Below are positions 5,363 through 11,886 of a stretch of 11,886 nucleotides of DNA, one piece after another. Origin of the DNA: Rickettsia typhi. GTDB taxonomy: Bacteria; Pseudomonadota; Alphaproteobacteria; Rickettsiales; Deianiraeaceae. The stretch's first letter is position 1; each line of letters opens with the position of its first letter. The stretch covers positions 1 through 11,886 of the forward strand of contig CAMAVG010000022.1 of assembly GCA_945861605.1 (NCBI GenBank). Reading direction: 5' to 3'. The position numbers and the translations under genes were made by a program. The notes under the pieces are model-generated. The model was not told where the DNA came from, did no database searches, and saw only the letters and a list, made by a program, of their open reading frames with translations.

Positions 5363-7720
5363 ATGTCAGAAATTACCATCAAAATCACATTACCAAACGG
5401 CGAAATTAAAGATTTCCCACAACATACAACTCCTTTTGATATCGCACAAAGCCTTTCCTCAAGCCTTGCGAAGGAGGCCATCGTTGCGAAAATCAACGGC
5501 AAGCTGGTTGATGTCAACACGCAAATAACCGAGAATGCAAGGGTTGAAATTTTAACGACGAAATCGCCAGAAGCACTTGAAGTTTTGAGACACGACTGCG
5601 AACACCTTCTTGCCCAAGCCGTGAAAGAACTGTTTCCGGAAACGCAGGTTGTGTTTGGTCCTTCAACAAAAGAAAACGGATTTTACTACGATTTTTTACG
5701 CTCAACCCCATTTTCAGAACACGATTTGCCAAAAATTGAAAAAAAAATGCTGGAATTGGCATCGAAAAACTTGGATATTACAAAATCAACGAAGCCAAAA
5801 CAGGAAGCAATTGATTTTTTTAATTCAATCAACGAACCTTTTAAGGGAAAAATTATTGAAGAAATAATTCCAGAAGGCGAAGAAATTTCCCTTTACACGC
5901 AAGGCAATTTTACGGATTTATGCAAAGGTCCGCATTATATCAACACCAAATTTTTGCGTAATTTCAAGTTGTTGAAGGTCTCGGGCTGTTATTGGAGGGG
6001 TGATGCGACGACTTGGAGGTTTGTCTTGTGTGATAGAGTTCTAAACGACGCAGGTAAAATGCTCTATAAATATGTATGGCGAAAATTTTCATCAGATGGT
6101 ATGCAGATTTTGGAGAGTGAATATTTTGATAGCCTGACAAAGTGTTTTTTGGATGCAAAAGAAAAAGGATACATCGGTGCAAGACCAGTCATACATTTTC
6201 TTGAGTACGGTGGACAGATGGGCTGGACCAGAGGTAATAACATTACATGGGCACCAGAAGTTATCAATATTTTGTCTGTCAATGTTATTCGTATCACAGA
6301 TGATGGCGATAAGGAAAACCAGTTTAAACACGCCGATGATGTAGATATGAAGCATTGGTTTGGTATTCAAAATTTAGTTAATAATGAGAAACGGACTTAC
6401 CCCAGTGGCAATGGAAATACTTTTACCTCCAAACCAATCCAACTTCAACGCATTTCCGGAATTGCCTTTTTCAAAAAGCAGGAACTTGACGATCACATCA
6501 CAATGCTTGAAGAAGCAGCAAAACGCGACCACCGCAAATTAGGCACAGAACTTTCCCTTTTCCACATTTCCGAAGAAGCCGTTGGTTCGGTTTTTTGGCA
6601 CAAAAACGGGTGGTTCGTTTACCGCACAATTCAGGAATATGTTCGTCAAAATTTGGAGGAAAATGGCTACCAAGAGGTTCGCACTCCGCAACTACTCAAC
6701 AAGGAGCTTTGGGAAAAGTCCGGTCACTGGGCGAATTATCAGGAACATATGTTTGTTTGTGAATCGGAGAAATCCATTCTTGCACTTAAACCTATGAACT
6801 GTCCTGCTCACATTGAAATTTTCAAGCAAGGGTTGAAATCTTACAAAGATTTACCAATTCGCATGGCGGAATTTGGGTCGTGTCATAGAAACGAACCATC
6901 GGGTGCATTGCACGGAATTATGCGTGTGCGTGCATTCACACAAGACGACGCCCACATTTTCTGTACTCCGGAACAAATTGTTGGCGAGGTGAAATCTTTT
7001 TGTGAGCTTTTGCATAAAATCTATCTTGATTTTGGCTTCACAAAGGTTGATATCAAGCTTTCGACTCGTCCAATCAACCGTGCAGGAACGGATGAAATTT
7101 GGGATTCTGCCGAAAAAAATCTTTCGGACGCTGTTAAAATGGCAGGCTTTGATTTTGAAGTTTTAGCAGGCGAAGGTGCTTTTTATGGACCAAAGCTGGA
7201 ATTTCAACTAACAGATGCTATCGGCAGAAAATGGCAATGTGGAACAATTCAGCTGGATTATGTCCTCCCCGAACGCCTTGGTGCGAATTATATTGATTCC
7301 GATGGTTCAAAAAAACAGGCGGTAATGCTTCACAGGGCAATTCTTGGTTCGTTTGAAAGGTTCATTGGCATTTTGATTGAAAACTTCGCAGGAAAGCTTC
7401 CGCTTTGGATTAACCCAATTCACGCAGTTGTTTGCTCAATTTCTGAAAACACGGCGGAATATGCTACAAGTGTTTATGACGAATTGAAATCCGCAGGCAT
7501 TATTGCCGAACTTGATAACTCATCTGAAAAAATCAGTTATAAAATTCGTAAATATTCAACACAAAAAACGCCGTATATCATCACAATTGGAAGGCAAGAA
7601 CAGGAAACAGGCGTGCTTTCAGTTCGAACAATTGGCAGTGAGGAAAGTCGCAATTATACAGTTTCTCAATTTAAGGAATTCGTTCTTGCGAAGATTATAA
7701 AACGAGATTTGGACTACTAA
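5363..7720 (+). CDS. thrS: Threonyl-tRNA synthetase with a 140-residue in-frame insertion
   Basis: ThrRS charges tRNA-Thr and edits mischarged Ser. The order is TGS domain (about 1-65), editing domain with zinc-type ligands H77 and H81 (HDCEH) and C187 and H191 (CKGPH), linker, class II catalytic core, and anticodon-binding domain (about 680-785). Core zinc ligands are C480 (PMNCPAH), H531 (DDAH) and H657 (LHRA); motif 2 is CHRNEPSG. The protein has 785 residues against a usual 640-650. The excess lies in one block (about 218-357), between YWRGD at the end of the editing domain and LQRISG. Both flanks align cleanly to the family, and the frame is kept, so the enzyme is probably active with the insert in place. 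No clear ribosome-binding site precedes the ATG. The permease gene starts two bases after the stop. Confidence 0.95.
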   Translation: MSEITIKITLPNGEIKDFPQHTTPFDIAQSLSSSLAKEAIVAKINGKLVDVNTQITENARVEILTTKSPEALEVLRHDCEHLLAQAVKELFPETQVVFGPSTKENGFYYDFLRSTPFSEHDLPKIEKKMLELASKNLDITKSTKPKQEAIDFFNSINEPFKGKIIEEIIPEGEEISLYTQGNFTDLCKGPHYINTKFLRNFKLLKVSGCYWRGDATTWRFVLCDRVLNDAGKMLYKYVWRKFSSDGMQILESEYFDSLTKCFLDAKEKGYIGARPVIHFLEYGGQMGWTRGNNITWAPEVINILSVNVIRITDDGDKENQFKHADDVDMKHWFGIQNLVNNEKRTYPSGNGNTFTSKPIQLQRISGIAFFKKQELDDHITMLEEAAKRDHRKLGTELSLFHISEEAVGSVFWHKNGWFVYRTIQEYVRQNLEENGYQEVRTPQLLNKELWEKSGHWANYQEHMFVCESEKSILALKPMNCPAHIEIFKQGLKSYKDLPIRMAEFGSCHRNEPSGALHGIMRVRAFTQDDAHIFCTPEQIVGEVKSFCELLHKIYLDFGFTKVDIKLSTRPINRAGTDEIWDSAEKNLSDAVKMAGFDFEVLAGEGAFYGPKLEFQLTDAIGRKWQCGTIQLDYVLPERLGANYIDSDGSKKQAVMLHRAILGSFERFIGILIENFAGKLPLWINPIHAVVCSISENTAEYATSVYDELKSAGIIAELDNSSEKISYKIRKYSTQKTPYIITIGRQEQETGVLSVRTIGSEESRNYTVSQFKEFVLAKIIKRDLDY
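6013..6432 (+). other. In-frame 420-bp insertion inside thrS, bounded by an 8-bp inverted repeat
   Basis: This segment adds exactly 140 codons (residues 218-357) without a stop. Removing it joins YWRGDATT to PIQLQRISG and restores a family-length ThrRS of 645 residues. Its outermost bases are TTGGAGGT (6013-6020) and ACCTCCAA (6425-6432), a perfect inverted repeat that does not extend further inward. The encoded peptide is rich in Trp (five), ends in a Gly/Asn/Thr-rich stretch (SGNGNTFTS) and contains HADDVDMKHWF. None of its seven Arg codons is CGC (AGA three times; AGG, CGA, CGT, CGG once each), whereas CGC is common in the rest of thrS. I do not recognise the fold. It is not a recognisable intein: there is no HN-Cys/Ser/Thr at the end and no Cys/Ser at the start. 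It resembles in concept the in-frame palindromic elements of Rickettsiales but is much longer. Confidence 0.75.
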
Positions 7721-7722
7721 AA

Positions 7723-8535
7723 ATGGATTTTCACAGCGTTGTTTCGCATTTCTTTGCTTCGGAAAACATCATACAGTTCACGCTTTTTGTTGCAATTGTT
7801 TCATTTGTGATTGGAATCGCAGCGGGATTTGTCGATTCCACAGTCGGTGGGGGAGGTCTCGTCGCCTTTCCATGCCTTGTGTTTTTGGGAATTCCACCGC
7901 ATAACATTCTTGCAACGAACAAGCTTCAAGCGATATTTGGCACAACTGCCGCAACTTGGCATTTTCACAAACAAGGAATGATTGACATAAAGAAATTCTT
8001 ACCACTTGCATTTATTTTAACACTTATTTCTGCAATTATTGGTGTGTTTATTTTGAAGCAGACATCGTCTGAAATCCTTGGCAAAATTATTCCGATAATC
8101 ATGGTTGGAATTTTGGTTTATAAAATTGCATTTTTCAAACATGGGGAGGTTCAGTCTCACAAACCCATAATGAAAACAGCAGTTTTTATTGCAATTTTTT
8201 GCGTATTATTTGGTTTTTATGATGGCTTTTTTGGTCCTGGTGCTGGAACATTTTGGATTTTTGCCCTAATAACATTTCTTGGAATGAACTCGCTTCAAGC
8301 CTCCGCAAATGCAAAACTTCTAAACCTTGCAAGTAACATTGGCGCATTGATTATATTCATTCCAATGGGTTTGATATGCTACAAAATTGCGTTTCTGATG
8401 GGCTTTGGTCAGGTTATTGGTGCAAAATTGGGCGTGTGGATTAGCATGAAAAAAGGTTCGAAATTCATTAACATCATGTTTATTTCTGTTATGTCGTTGA
8501 TGGTCGTGCGGTTATTTATAAAATATTATTTATGA
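7723..8535 (+). CDS. TSUP (TauE/SafE) family membrane permease
   Basis: This 270-residue, multi-helix inner-membrane protein has the two half-repeats of the TSUP family (PF01925), whose characterised members export or import sulfite, sulfoacetate, sulfonates and related anions. The first repeat carries the Gly-rich GFVDSTVGGGGLVAFPCLVFLG motif, split here around residues 35-56, followed by ATNKLQAIFGT. The second carries GFYDGFFGPGAGTF and SANAKLLNLASN. Seven to eight hydrophobic segments are visible. The substrate cannot be inferred from sequence. It starts two bases after thrS and its stop overlaps the next small gene (ATGA), so the three probably share a transcript. Confidence 0.88.
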   Translation: MDFHSVVSHFFASENIIQFTLFVAIVSFVIGIAAGFVDSTVGGGGLVAFPCLVFLGIPPHNILATNKLQAIFGTTAATWHFHKQGMIDIKKFLPLAFILTLISAIIGVFILKQTSSEILGKIIPIIMVGILVYKIAFFKHGEVQSHKPIMKTAVFIAIFCVLFGFYDGFFGPGAGTFWIFALITFLGMNSLQASANAKLLNLASNIGALIIFIPMGLICYKIAFLMGFGQVIGAKLGVWISMKKGSKFINIMFISVMSLMVVRLFIKYYL

Positions 8536-8729
8536 AAATTATTTTTTTATTTTTCGCATTATCAACTTCCGCGTGCCACATTCCTGTTATCAGTCCAGAA
8601 CAACAAAATTGTGCGAATATAAATGTATTTAATAATCCATTTGATGCAGCATTCGACAGAAATGAATTATGTGGAATTCCGAATAATGGGCTGATGAATA
8701 GCGGAAATGCGGGCTTTATTGGTCTTTAG
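8532..8729 (+). CDS. Small putative lipoprotein, function unknown
   Basis: This 65-residue protein starts in an ATGA overlap with the permease stop, which supports real translation. It begins MKIIFLFFALSTSAC, a short positive N terminus, a hydrophobic core and then Cys15, a plausible lipoprotein signal. The residue three before the Cys is Thr, where Leu, Val or Ile is usual, so lipid attachment is uncertain and plain secretion is possible. The mature part would be about 51 residues, rich in Asn and Gly, with two more Cys (27 and 47). I recognise no domain. The stop overlaps the 3' end of convergent ispF by four bases. Confidence 0.6.
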   Translation: MKIIFLFFALSTSACHIPVISPEQQNCANINVFNNPFDAAFDRNELCGIPNNGLMNSGNAGFIGL

Positions 8730-9223
8730 TTTTGAATCAAGCAAACGGTCGCAAAGCAACCAATTCCTTCTCCACGCCCGAGGAATCCCATTTTTTCTGT
8801 CGTCGTTGCTTTAATTGAAACCGCGTCTTGCTCAAGATTCATAACCTCCGCAAGGTTTTCAACCAAAATATTGCGAAGTGGTTTAATTTTTGGAAATTCG
8901 CACATAATAGTGATATCAATGTTTGAAATTTCGAATTTTTTTGCTTCCATAATCCCCAATGCTGCTTTAAGAAATTGCACTGAAGAGGCATTTTTCCATT
9001 TTGGGTCAGAATCTGGAAATAATGTGCCGATGTCTCCGGCGTTGAGTCCTCCCAGAATGGCATCAACAACTGTGTGAATTATGATGTCGCCATCGGAATG
9101 TGCGATTATGGAATACTCGGAATCGATTTCAAGTCCGCATAAAACGAGTGGTTTTGAAGATTTTTGAGCCTGTTTTTTGTCAAGGCGGTGGAAATCAAAA
9201 CCGTTACCAATGCGAATTTTCAT
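8726..9223 (-). CDS. ispF: 2-C-methyl-D-erythritol 2,4-cyclodiphosphate synthase
   Basis: IspF catalyses the fifth step of the methylerythritol phosphate pathway, forming the cyclic diphosphate with release of CMP, on the way to isopentenyl diphosphate. The 165-residue protein is of normal length. The metal ligands are D10 and H12 in GFDFHR and H50 in DGDIIIH, with H42 in the AHSDGD motif. The family blocks GDIGTLFPDSDPKWKNASS and KATTTEKMGFLGRGEGI are complete. Many alphaproteobacteria encode a fused IspDF; here IspF stands alone. It is the last gene of the unit that starts at 10351, 15 bases after the coiled-coil gene. Its presence shows that the organism makes, or recently made, its own isoprenoid precursors, unlike Rickettsia. 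Confidence 0.96.
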   Translation of the reverse strand: MKIRIGNGFDFHRLDKKQAQKSSKPLVLCGLEIDSEYSIIAHSDGDIIIHTVVDAILGGLNAGDIGTLFPDSDPKWKNASSVQFLKAALGIMEAKKFEISNIDITIMCEFPKIKPLRNILVENLAEVMNLEQDAVSIKATTTEKMGFLGRGEGIGCFATVCLIQN

Positions 9224-9238
9224 AACTTACAAAACAAC

Positions 9239-9631
9239 CTAAACCCCGCCAACGCCCTTGAAAAAAGATTTCAGGATTATCATTAAAATTCCAAGTTGAG
9301 CAGATGAAAACACAAAAAACATGCCAAACATCCATTTAAGAGTTTCCGCTTTTGTTGATTGAATTTCCGTTCTTACTGATTGGATTTCCGTTCTTACTGA
9401 TTGGATTTCGTTTCGAACAAATTCTTTTGTTGCAGCGCCTTCAAGCTTTTCTTTTGTGCTATTGACAACTTCCGCCATAGTTGTTGTTTCTTTTGTGATT
9501 GCTTCAATTTTTGCAACACTTTGTGAAAGCGATACAGTAACAATTCTTACAATAGCCTCCGCCTGTTTTTCGTTAAAACTTGCTTCTTCCAGAATTTTTA
9601 CTGCGGAATGGGTATCAATAGTGTAATTCAT
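9239..9631 (-). CDS. Coiled-coil protein with C-terminal membrane anchor, DUF1640/CCDC90-like
   Basis: This 130-residue protein has an N-terminal segment (THSAVKILEEASFNEKQAEAI) of the kind found in bacterial DUF1640 proteins, which are distant relatives of mitochondrial CCDC90/MCUR1. A predicted coiled coil spans about 35-97 and ends in a single membrane helix (about 100-121). Within the coiled coil, EIQSVRT occurs twice in tandem (75-88) and then starts a third time (EIQST). The underlying DNA is a 21-bp direct repeat, one heptad per unit. The likely topology is cytoplasmic coiled coil and C-terminal membrane anchor. Bacterial members have no established function. It lies 15 bases from both neighbours in a tight three-gene unit. 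Confidence 0.75.
   Translation of the reverse strand: MNYTIDTHSAVKILEEASFNEKQAEAIVRIVTVSLSQSVAKIEAITKETTTMAEVVNSTKEKLEGAATKEFVRNEIQSVRTEIQSVRTEIQSTKAETLKWMFGMFFVFSSAQLGILMIILKSFFKGVGGV
9361..9402. repeat. 21-bp tandem repeat encoding one coiled-coil heptad per unit
   Basis: Positions 9361-9381 and 9382-9402 differ at a single base (GA versus GG near the start), and a third partial copy begins at 9403. Each unit encodes seven residues, so gain or loss of a unit would keep both the reading frame and the heptad register. Confidence 0.85.
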
Positions 9632-9646
9632 TTGATTTTAATTAAT

Positions 9647-10351
9647 TTACGCAACTTTCTTCTTTCTGCCTTTGCTCCGTTTTCTTTGTTTAACAACAGA
9701 TGAAACAATTCTGTTTGAAAGGCGGTTTTTGATATATGTTTCAATTATGCCGTCAAATTCTTCCATATTTTGGGAAAAGAAGTGGTCGGCTCCTTCAACA
9801 ATTTCGTATTCAATATGAATGTTTTTTTGGTTGTGGTTGAGGTCAACAAGGGTTTCGGTATCGGCAATTAATGCTATTTCGTCGGAGTCTCCTTGAACAA
9901 TTAGCCCAGAAACTGGACACGGTGAAAAGAACGAGAAGGAATATTTTGTTACAGGTGGAGCAACTGCGATAAAGGCTTCGATCTCAGGGCGACGCATAAC
10001 GACATTCAACCCAACATAAGAGCCAAATGAAAAACCTGCAAGCCAAAAATGTGAGGCTTCCGGAAATTGTGAGTGTAGCCAGTCAATTACGGCACCAACA
10101 TCTTCAGCTTCACCCCTTCCTGCGTCAAATTTTCCTTGTGATTTCCCCACTCCGCGAAAGTTAATTCTTAGGGCGGAAAAATCGTTCTGAACGAAGGATT
10201 TATAAAGGTGGTAAGCAATTTTGTTGTTCATTGTTCCACCATAAAGCGGATGCGGATGCAAAATTATTGCAACTGGAGCTTTCGGATTTTCCGCAGAATG
10301 AAGCATTCCTTCAATCTTTCCAACGGGGCCTTCAATGTAAACCTTTGGCAT
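9647..10351 (-). CDS. Alpha/beta hydrolase with a basic C-terminal tail
   Basis: This 234-residue protein matches the COG2945-type alpha/beta hydrolases. It opens with the family signature LHPHPLYGGTMNNK (31-44), followed by the RINFRGVGKSQG segment. The catalytic triad is likely Ser108 (nucleophile elbow GFSFGS), Asp157 or Asp155 (QGDSDEIA) and His190 (GADHFF). Substrates are unknown for most of the group; esters are expected. The last 15 or so residues (KQRKRSKGRKKKVA) are strongly basic and extend past the fold, which is unusual and could bind nucleic acid or the membrane surface. It heads the minus-strand unit hydrolase, coiled-coil protein, ispF, and diverges from glyS across 90 bp. Confidence 0.85.
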   Translation of the reverse strand: MPKVYIEGPVGKIEGMLHSAENPKAPVAIILHPHPLYGGTMNNKIAYHLYKSFVQNDFSALRINFRGVGKSQGKFDAGRGEAEDVGAVIDWLHSQFPEASHFWLAGFSFGSYVGLNVVMRRPEIEAFIAVAPPVTKYSFSFFSPCPVSGLIVQGDSDEIALIADTETLVDLNHNQKNIHIEYEIVEGADHFFSQNMEEFDGIIETYIKNRLSNRIVSSVVKQRKRSKGRKKKVA

Positions 10352-10389
10352 ATTTGTTACTACAAAAAAAATTTAGTCAGTAAAAAAAC

Positions 10390-10434
10390 TTGACATAACT
10401 CATTGTTCATAAAACAGTTCTTTGAAAATTTCAA
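10390..10434 (+). promoter_or_regulatory. Candidate glyS promoter elements
   Basis: TTGACA at 10390-10395 sits in the same AAAAAAACTTGACAT context as the candidate rpoZ promoter, 46 bases before the glyS start. No good -10 occurs at standard spacing; CATAAA (10409-10414) is closest but only 13 bases away. A short palindrome, TTGAAA-A-TTTCAA (10422-10434), lies just upstream of the start codon. Confidence 0.3.
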
Positions 10435-10441
10435 GTGAAAA

Positions 10442-11854
10442 ATGCCAACAATACAAATTTTAATTCAGCAGGAAGAAATTCCGTTTAGTGAAGTTCCAAA
10501 TGTTAACAAATATCTTGCGAGTGACAAATTCATTCATTTCTACCAAGTGCTTTCCAGTGAAATCCTTGCAGCTATTGAGCTTGAAAAATTGTATGAATTT
10601 CCCGAACAGCAAATAATTGGTCCAAAATGTGATGCTCCCCAAGTTGCAATTGAAGGTTTTTACAAGAAGTATCCGCACGAAATGGGCTTTGTAATTTCCA
10701 AAACGGAAAACAACTATGTTGCAAAAAAGGAAGATTCCACAAAAACTGCGGAGGAAATTGCTCCCGAAATTGTGGAAAAATATATTTTGGAAATTTCAAA
10801 ATCATGGAAAGAAACGCTGGATTTAACAATTAACGGAAATAATTTGCCATGGTGCAGACCAATCCACTCAATTTCTGCTTTTCTTGATGGCAAACCAATC
10901 ACGCACAAATTTGCGTTTAATTCGCTTGAAGAAATTCCACAATTGACAAATGTTGAAACTTTGACGGCAATAAACAACGAAATTAATCGCATTGAAAAAG
11001 AGCTTGGAATTACTTGCGTTTCAAGGGAATCCGTTGCTGAACTTGCACATGTTTATGATTCCCCGCAGTTTCAAATTGGCGAAATTCCACCGCAATATCT
11101 TTCCCTTCCAAAGGAATTATTACGCTTGACTATCGCCAAAAACCAGCGATACATTCTTTTTGAACAAGGTGGAAAAATTGTGCCGCAGTTCTTAATTGTT
11201 GGAAAAAAACACAGTAAGGAAATTTTGAAAGGACACATCAAAACCCTTAAAGCACGCCTTGAAGATGCGAAGTATTACATTACTGATGACCTTAAAACCT
11301 TTAAAATTGATGAAGTTTCGCCATCACTTGAAAAGATTATTTTCCACGAAAAGTCTGGCTCCATTGCAAAAAGGGTGGAGGAAATGAAAATTTTGGCGGA
11401 AAAACTCTTCCCAAATAATGATATCCTGCAAAGGGCGATAACCGTTTCAAAAAATGACTTAACAACGCAAATTGTTCAATCTTTTACGGATCTGCAGGGG
11501 TATATTGGTGGTTTTTACCTTGAAAACCTTGGGGTTGAAGGCGAAATTGCTGCTGCCGTTTCACAACATTACAAGCCACTTAACCCAAGCGACGACCTGC
11601 CAAATTCCATTCTTGGAAAGCAACTTTCTTTGGTCGATAAGTTGCAGAAAATCAATGCACTTGCAGAAATTGGAGAAATGCCGACATCTTCCCGAGATCC
11701 TTTCGCAGTAAGGCGGGATATCCTTTCAATCATTCGTATTTGGGATAACATTTCGCAAAAAAACCTTGAATCTTTAACGCAAATGATTCACATAAAACTT
11801 CACGGCTTTTTAGAAGAAAGACTGAAACTTTATGCAAAAGATTTCAACAATTAA
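10442..11854 (+). CDS. glyS: Glycyl-tRNA synthetase beta subunit, short form lacking the C-terminal domain
   Basis: GlyS pairs with GlyQ in the bacterial alpha2-beta2 GlyRS and recognises tRNA-Gly. Family blocks are recognisable in order: an EEIP N terminus (11-14), CRPIHSISAFLDGKPI (from 138), ARLEDAKYYI (271-280), the HD-like domain with FHEKSGSIAKR (301-311), SKNDLTTQIV, DLQGYIGGFY (350-359) and EGEIAAAVSQHYKP, then LVDK and the near-universal DPFAVRRD (419-426). The protein then stops at 470 residues, against about 690 in the family. The missing part is the C-terminal helical anticodon-binding (DALR-type) domain. Several segments in the N-terminal half are also shorter or divergent. No glyQ is adjacent. 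It may be a reduced but working subunit, or one half of a split or decaying gene. Confidence 0.85.
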   Translation: MPTIQILIQQEEIPFSEVPNVNKYLASDKFIHFYQVLSSEILAAIELEKLYEFPEQQIIGPKCDAPQVAIEGFYKKYPHEMGFVISKTENNYVAKKEDSTKTAEEIAPEIVEKYILEISKSWKETLDLTINGNNLPWCRPIHSISAFLDGKPITHKFAFNSLEEIPQLTNVETLTAINNEINRIEKELGITCVSRESVAELAHVYDSPQFQIGEIPPQYLSLPKELLRLTIAKNQRYILFEQGGKIVPQFLIVGKKHSKEILKGHIKTLKARLEDAKYYITDDLKTFKIDEVSPSLEKIIFHEKSGSIAKRVEEMKILAEKLFPNNDILQRAITVSKNDLTTQIVQSFTDLQGYIGGFYLENLGVEGEIAAAVSQHYKPLNPSDDLPNSILGKQLSLVDKLQKINALAEIGEMPTSSRDPFAVRRDILSIIRIWDNISQKNLESLTQMIHIKLHGFLEERLKLYAKDFNN

Positions 11855-11886
11855 TCTAAATCTTTCACCAATTTCAACCCAAGTTT
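11851..11886 (-). CDS. Possible 3' end of a convergent gene
   Basis: The minus strand is open from the window edge to a TAA at 11851-11853 and would encode KLGLKLVKDLD. The stop overlaps the glyS stop tail to tail, the arrangement seen at other convergent junctions in this window. Eleven residues are too few to identify a family, and the open frame could be chance. Confidence 0.25.
   Translation of the reverse strand, partial: KLGLKLVKDLD

Noticed and set aside
5226..5528. A 100-codon plus-strand frame across the tRNA and the thrS start
   Set aside because: It runs antisense through tRNA sequence and then overlaps the thrS TGS domain in another frame, and its product resembles no family.
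6013..6432. The thrS insert as an intein
   Set aside because: There is no Cys/Ser at the start of the block, no His-Asn at its end, no Cys/Ser/Thr placed as first downstream residue in a convincing way, and no recognisable splicing blocks.
6013..6432. The thrS insert as a self-splicing intron
   Set aside because: It keeps the frame for 140 codons without a stop and shows no obvious group I or II core; an intron would not need to stay open.

Overview
The window reads as housekeeping DNA from an AT-rich alphaproteobacterium, probably one with a reduced, host-associated lifestyle (Rickettsiales- or Holosporales-like). Three things support this: an initiator tRNA with encoded CCA, an alphaproteobacterial-type SdhB and SdhC, and TTGAC-type -35 boxes. 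Genes are tightly packed with 1-15 bp gaps or 1-4 bp overlaps, and Shine-Dalgarno sequences are weak. The taxon is an inference from gene content and composition.

Layout. Positions 1-305 hold the end of a membrane protein, possibly a family 2 glycosyltransferase. On the minus strand, rpoZ-sdhB-trxB (2375 down to 295) form one compact unit. Diverging from it on the plus strand are sdhC and recG (2491-4939). The 4940-5362 interval holds an imperfect GC-rich palindrome, a broken duplicate of a tRNA 3' half, the intact initiator tRNA-Met (minus strand) and a 7-bp-arm palindrome ahead of thrS. Next come thrS, a TSUP-family permease and a small putative lipoprotein (5363-8729, plus). Converging on them is a minus-strand unit of an alpha/beta hydrolase, a coiled-coil membrane protein and ispF (10351 down to 8726). 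A short glyS (10442-11854, plus) closes the window and meets the tail of what may be another minus-strand gene.

The genes cover transcription (RpoZ), translation (ThrRS, GlyRS beta, initiator tRNA), respiration (SdhB, SdhC), redox balance (TrxB), recombination (RecG) and isoprenoid precursor synthesis (IspF). Most are ordinary, but several are not. ThrRS carries an in-frame insertion of about 140 residues whose DNA ends are an 8-bp inverted repeat. SdhC lacks the histidine that normally ligates heme b. GlyS ends about 200 residues early, without its C-terminal anticodon-binding domain. The 3' half of the initiator tRNA is duplicated, and that copy is interrupted. No phage, CRISPR, insertion sequence with transposase, or classical defence system is visible.
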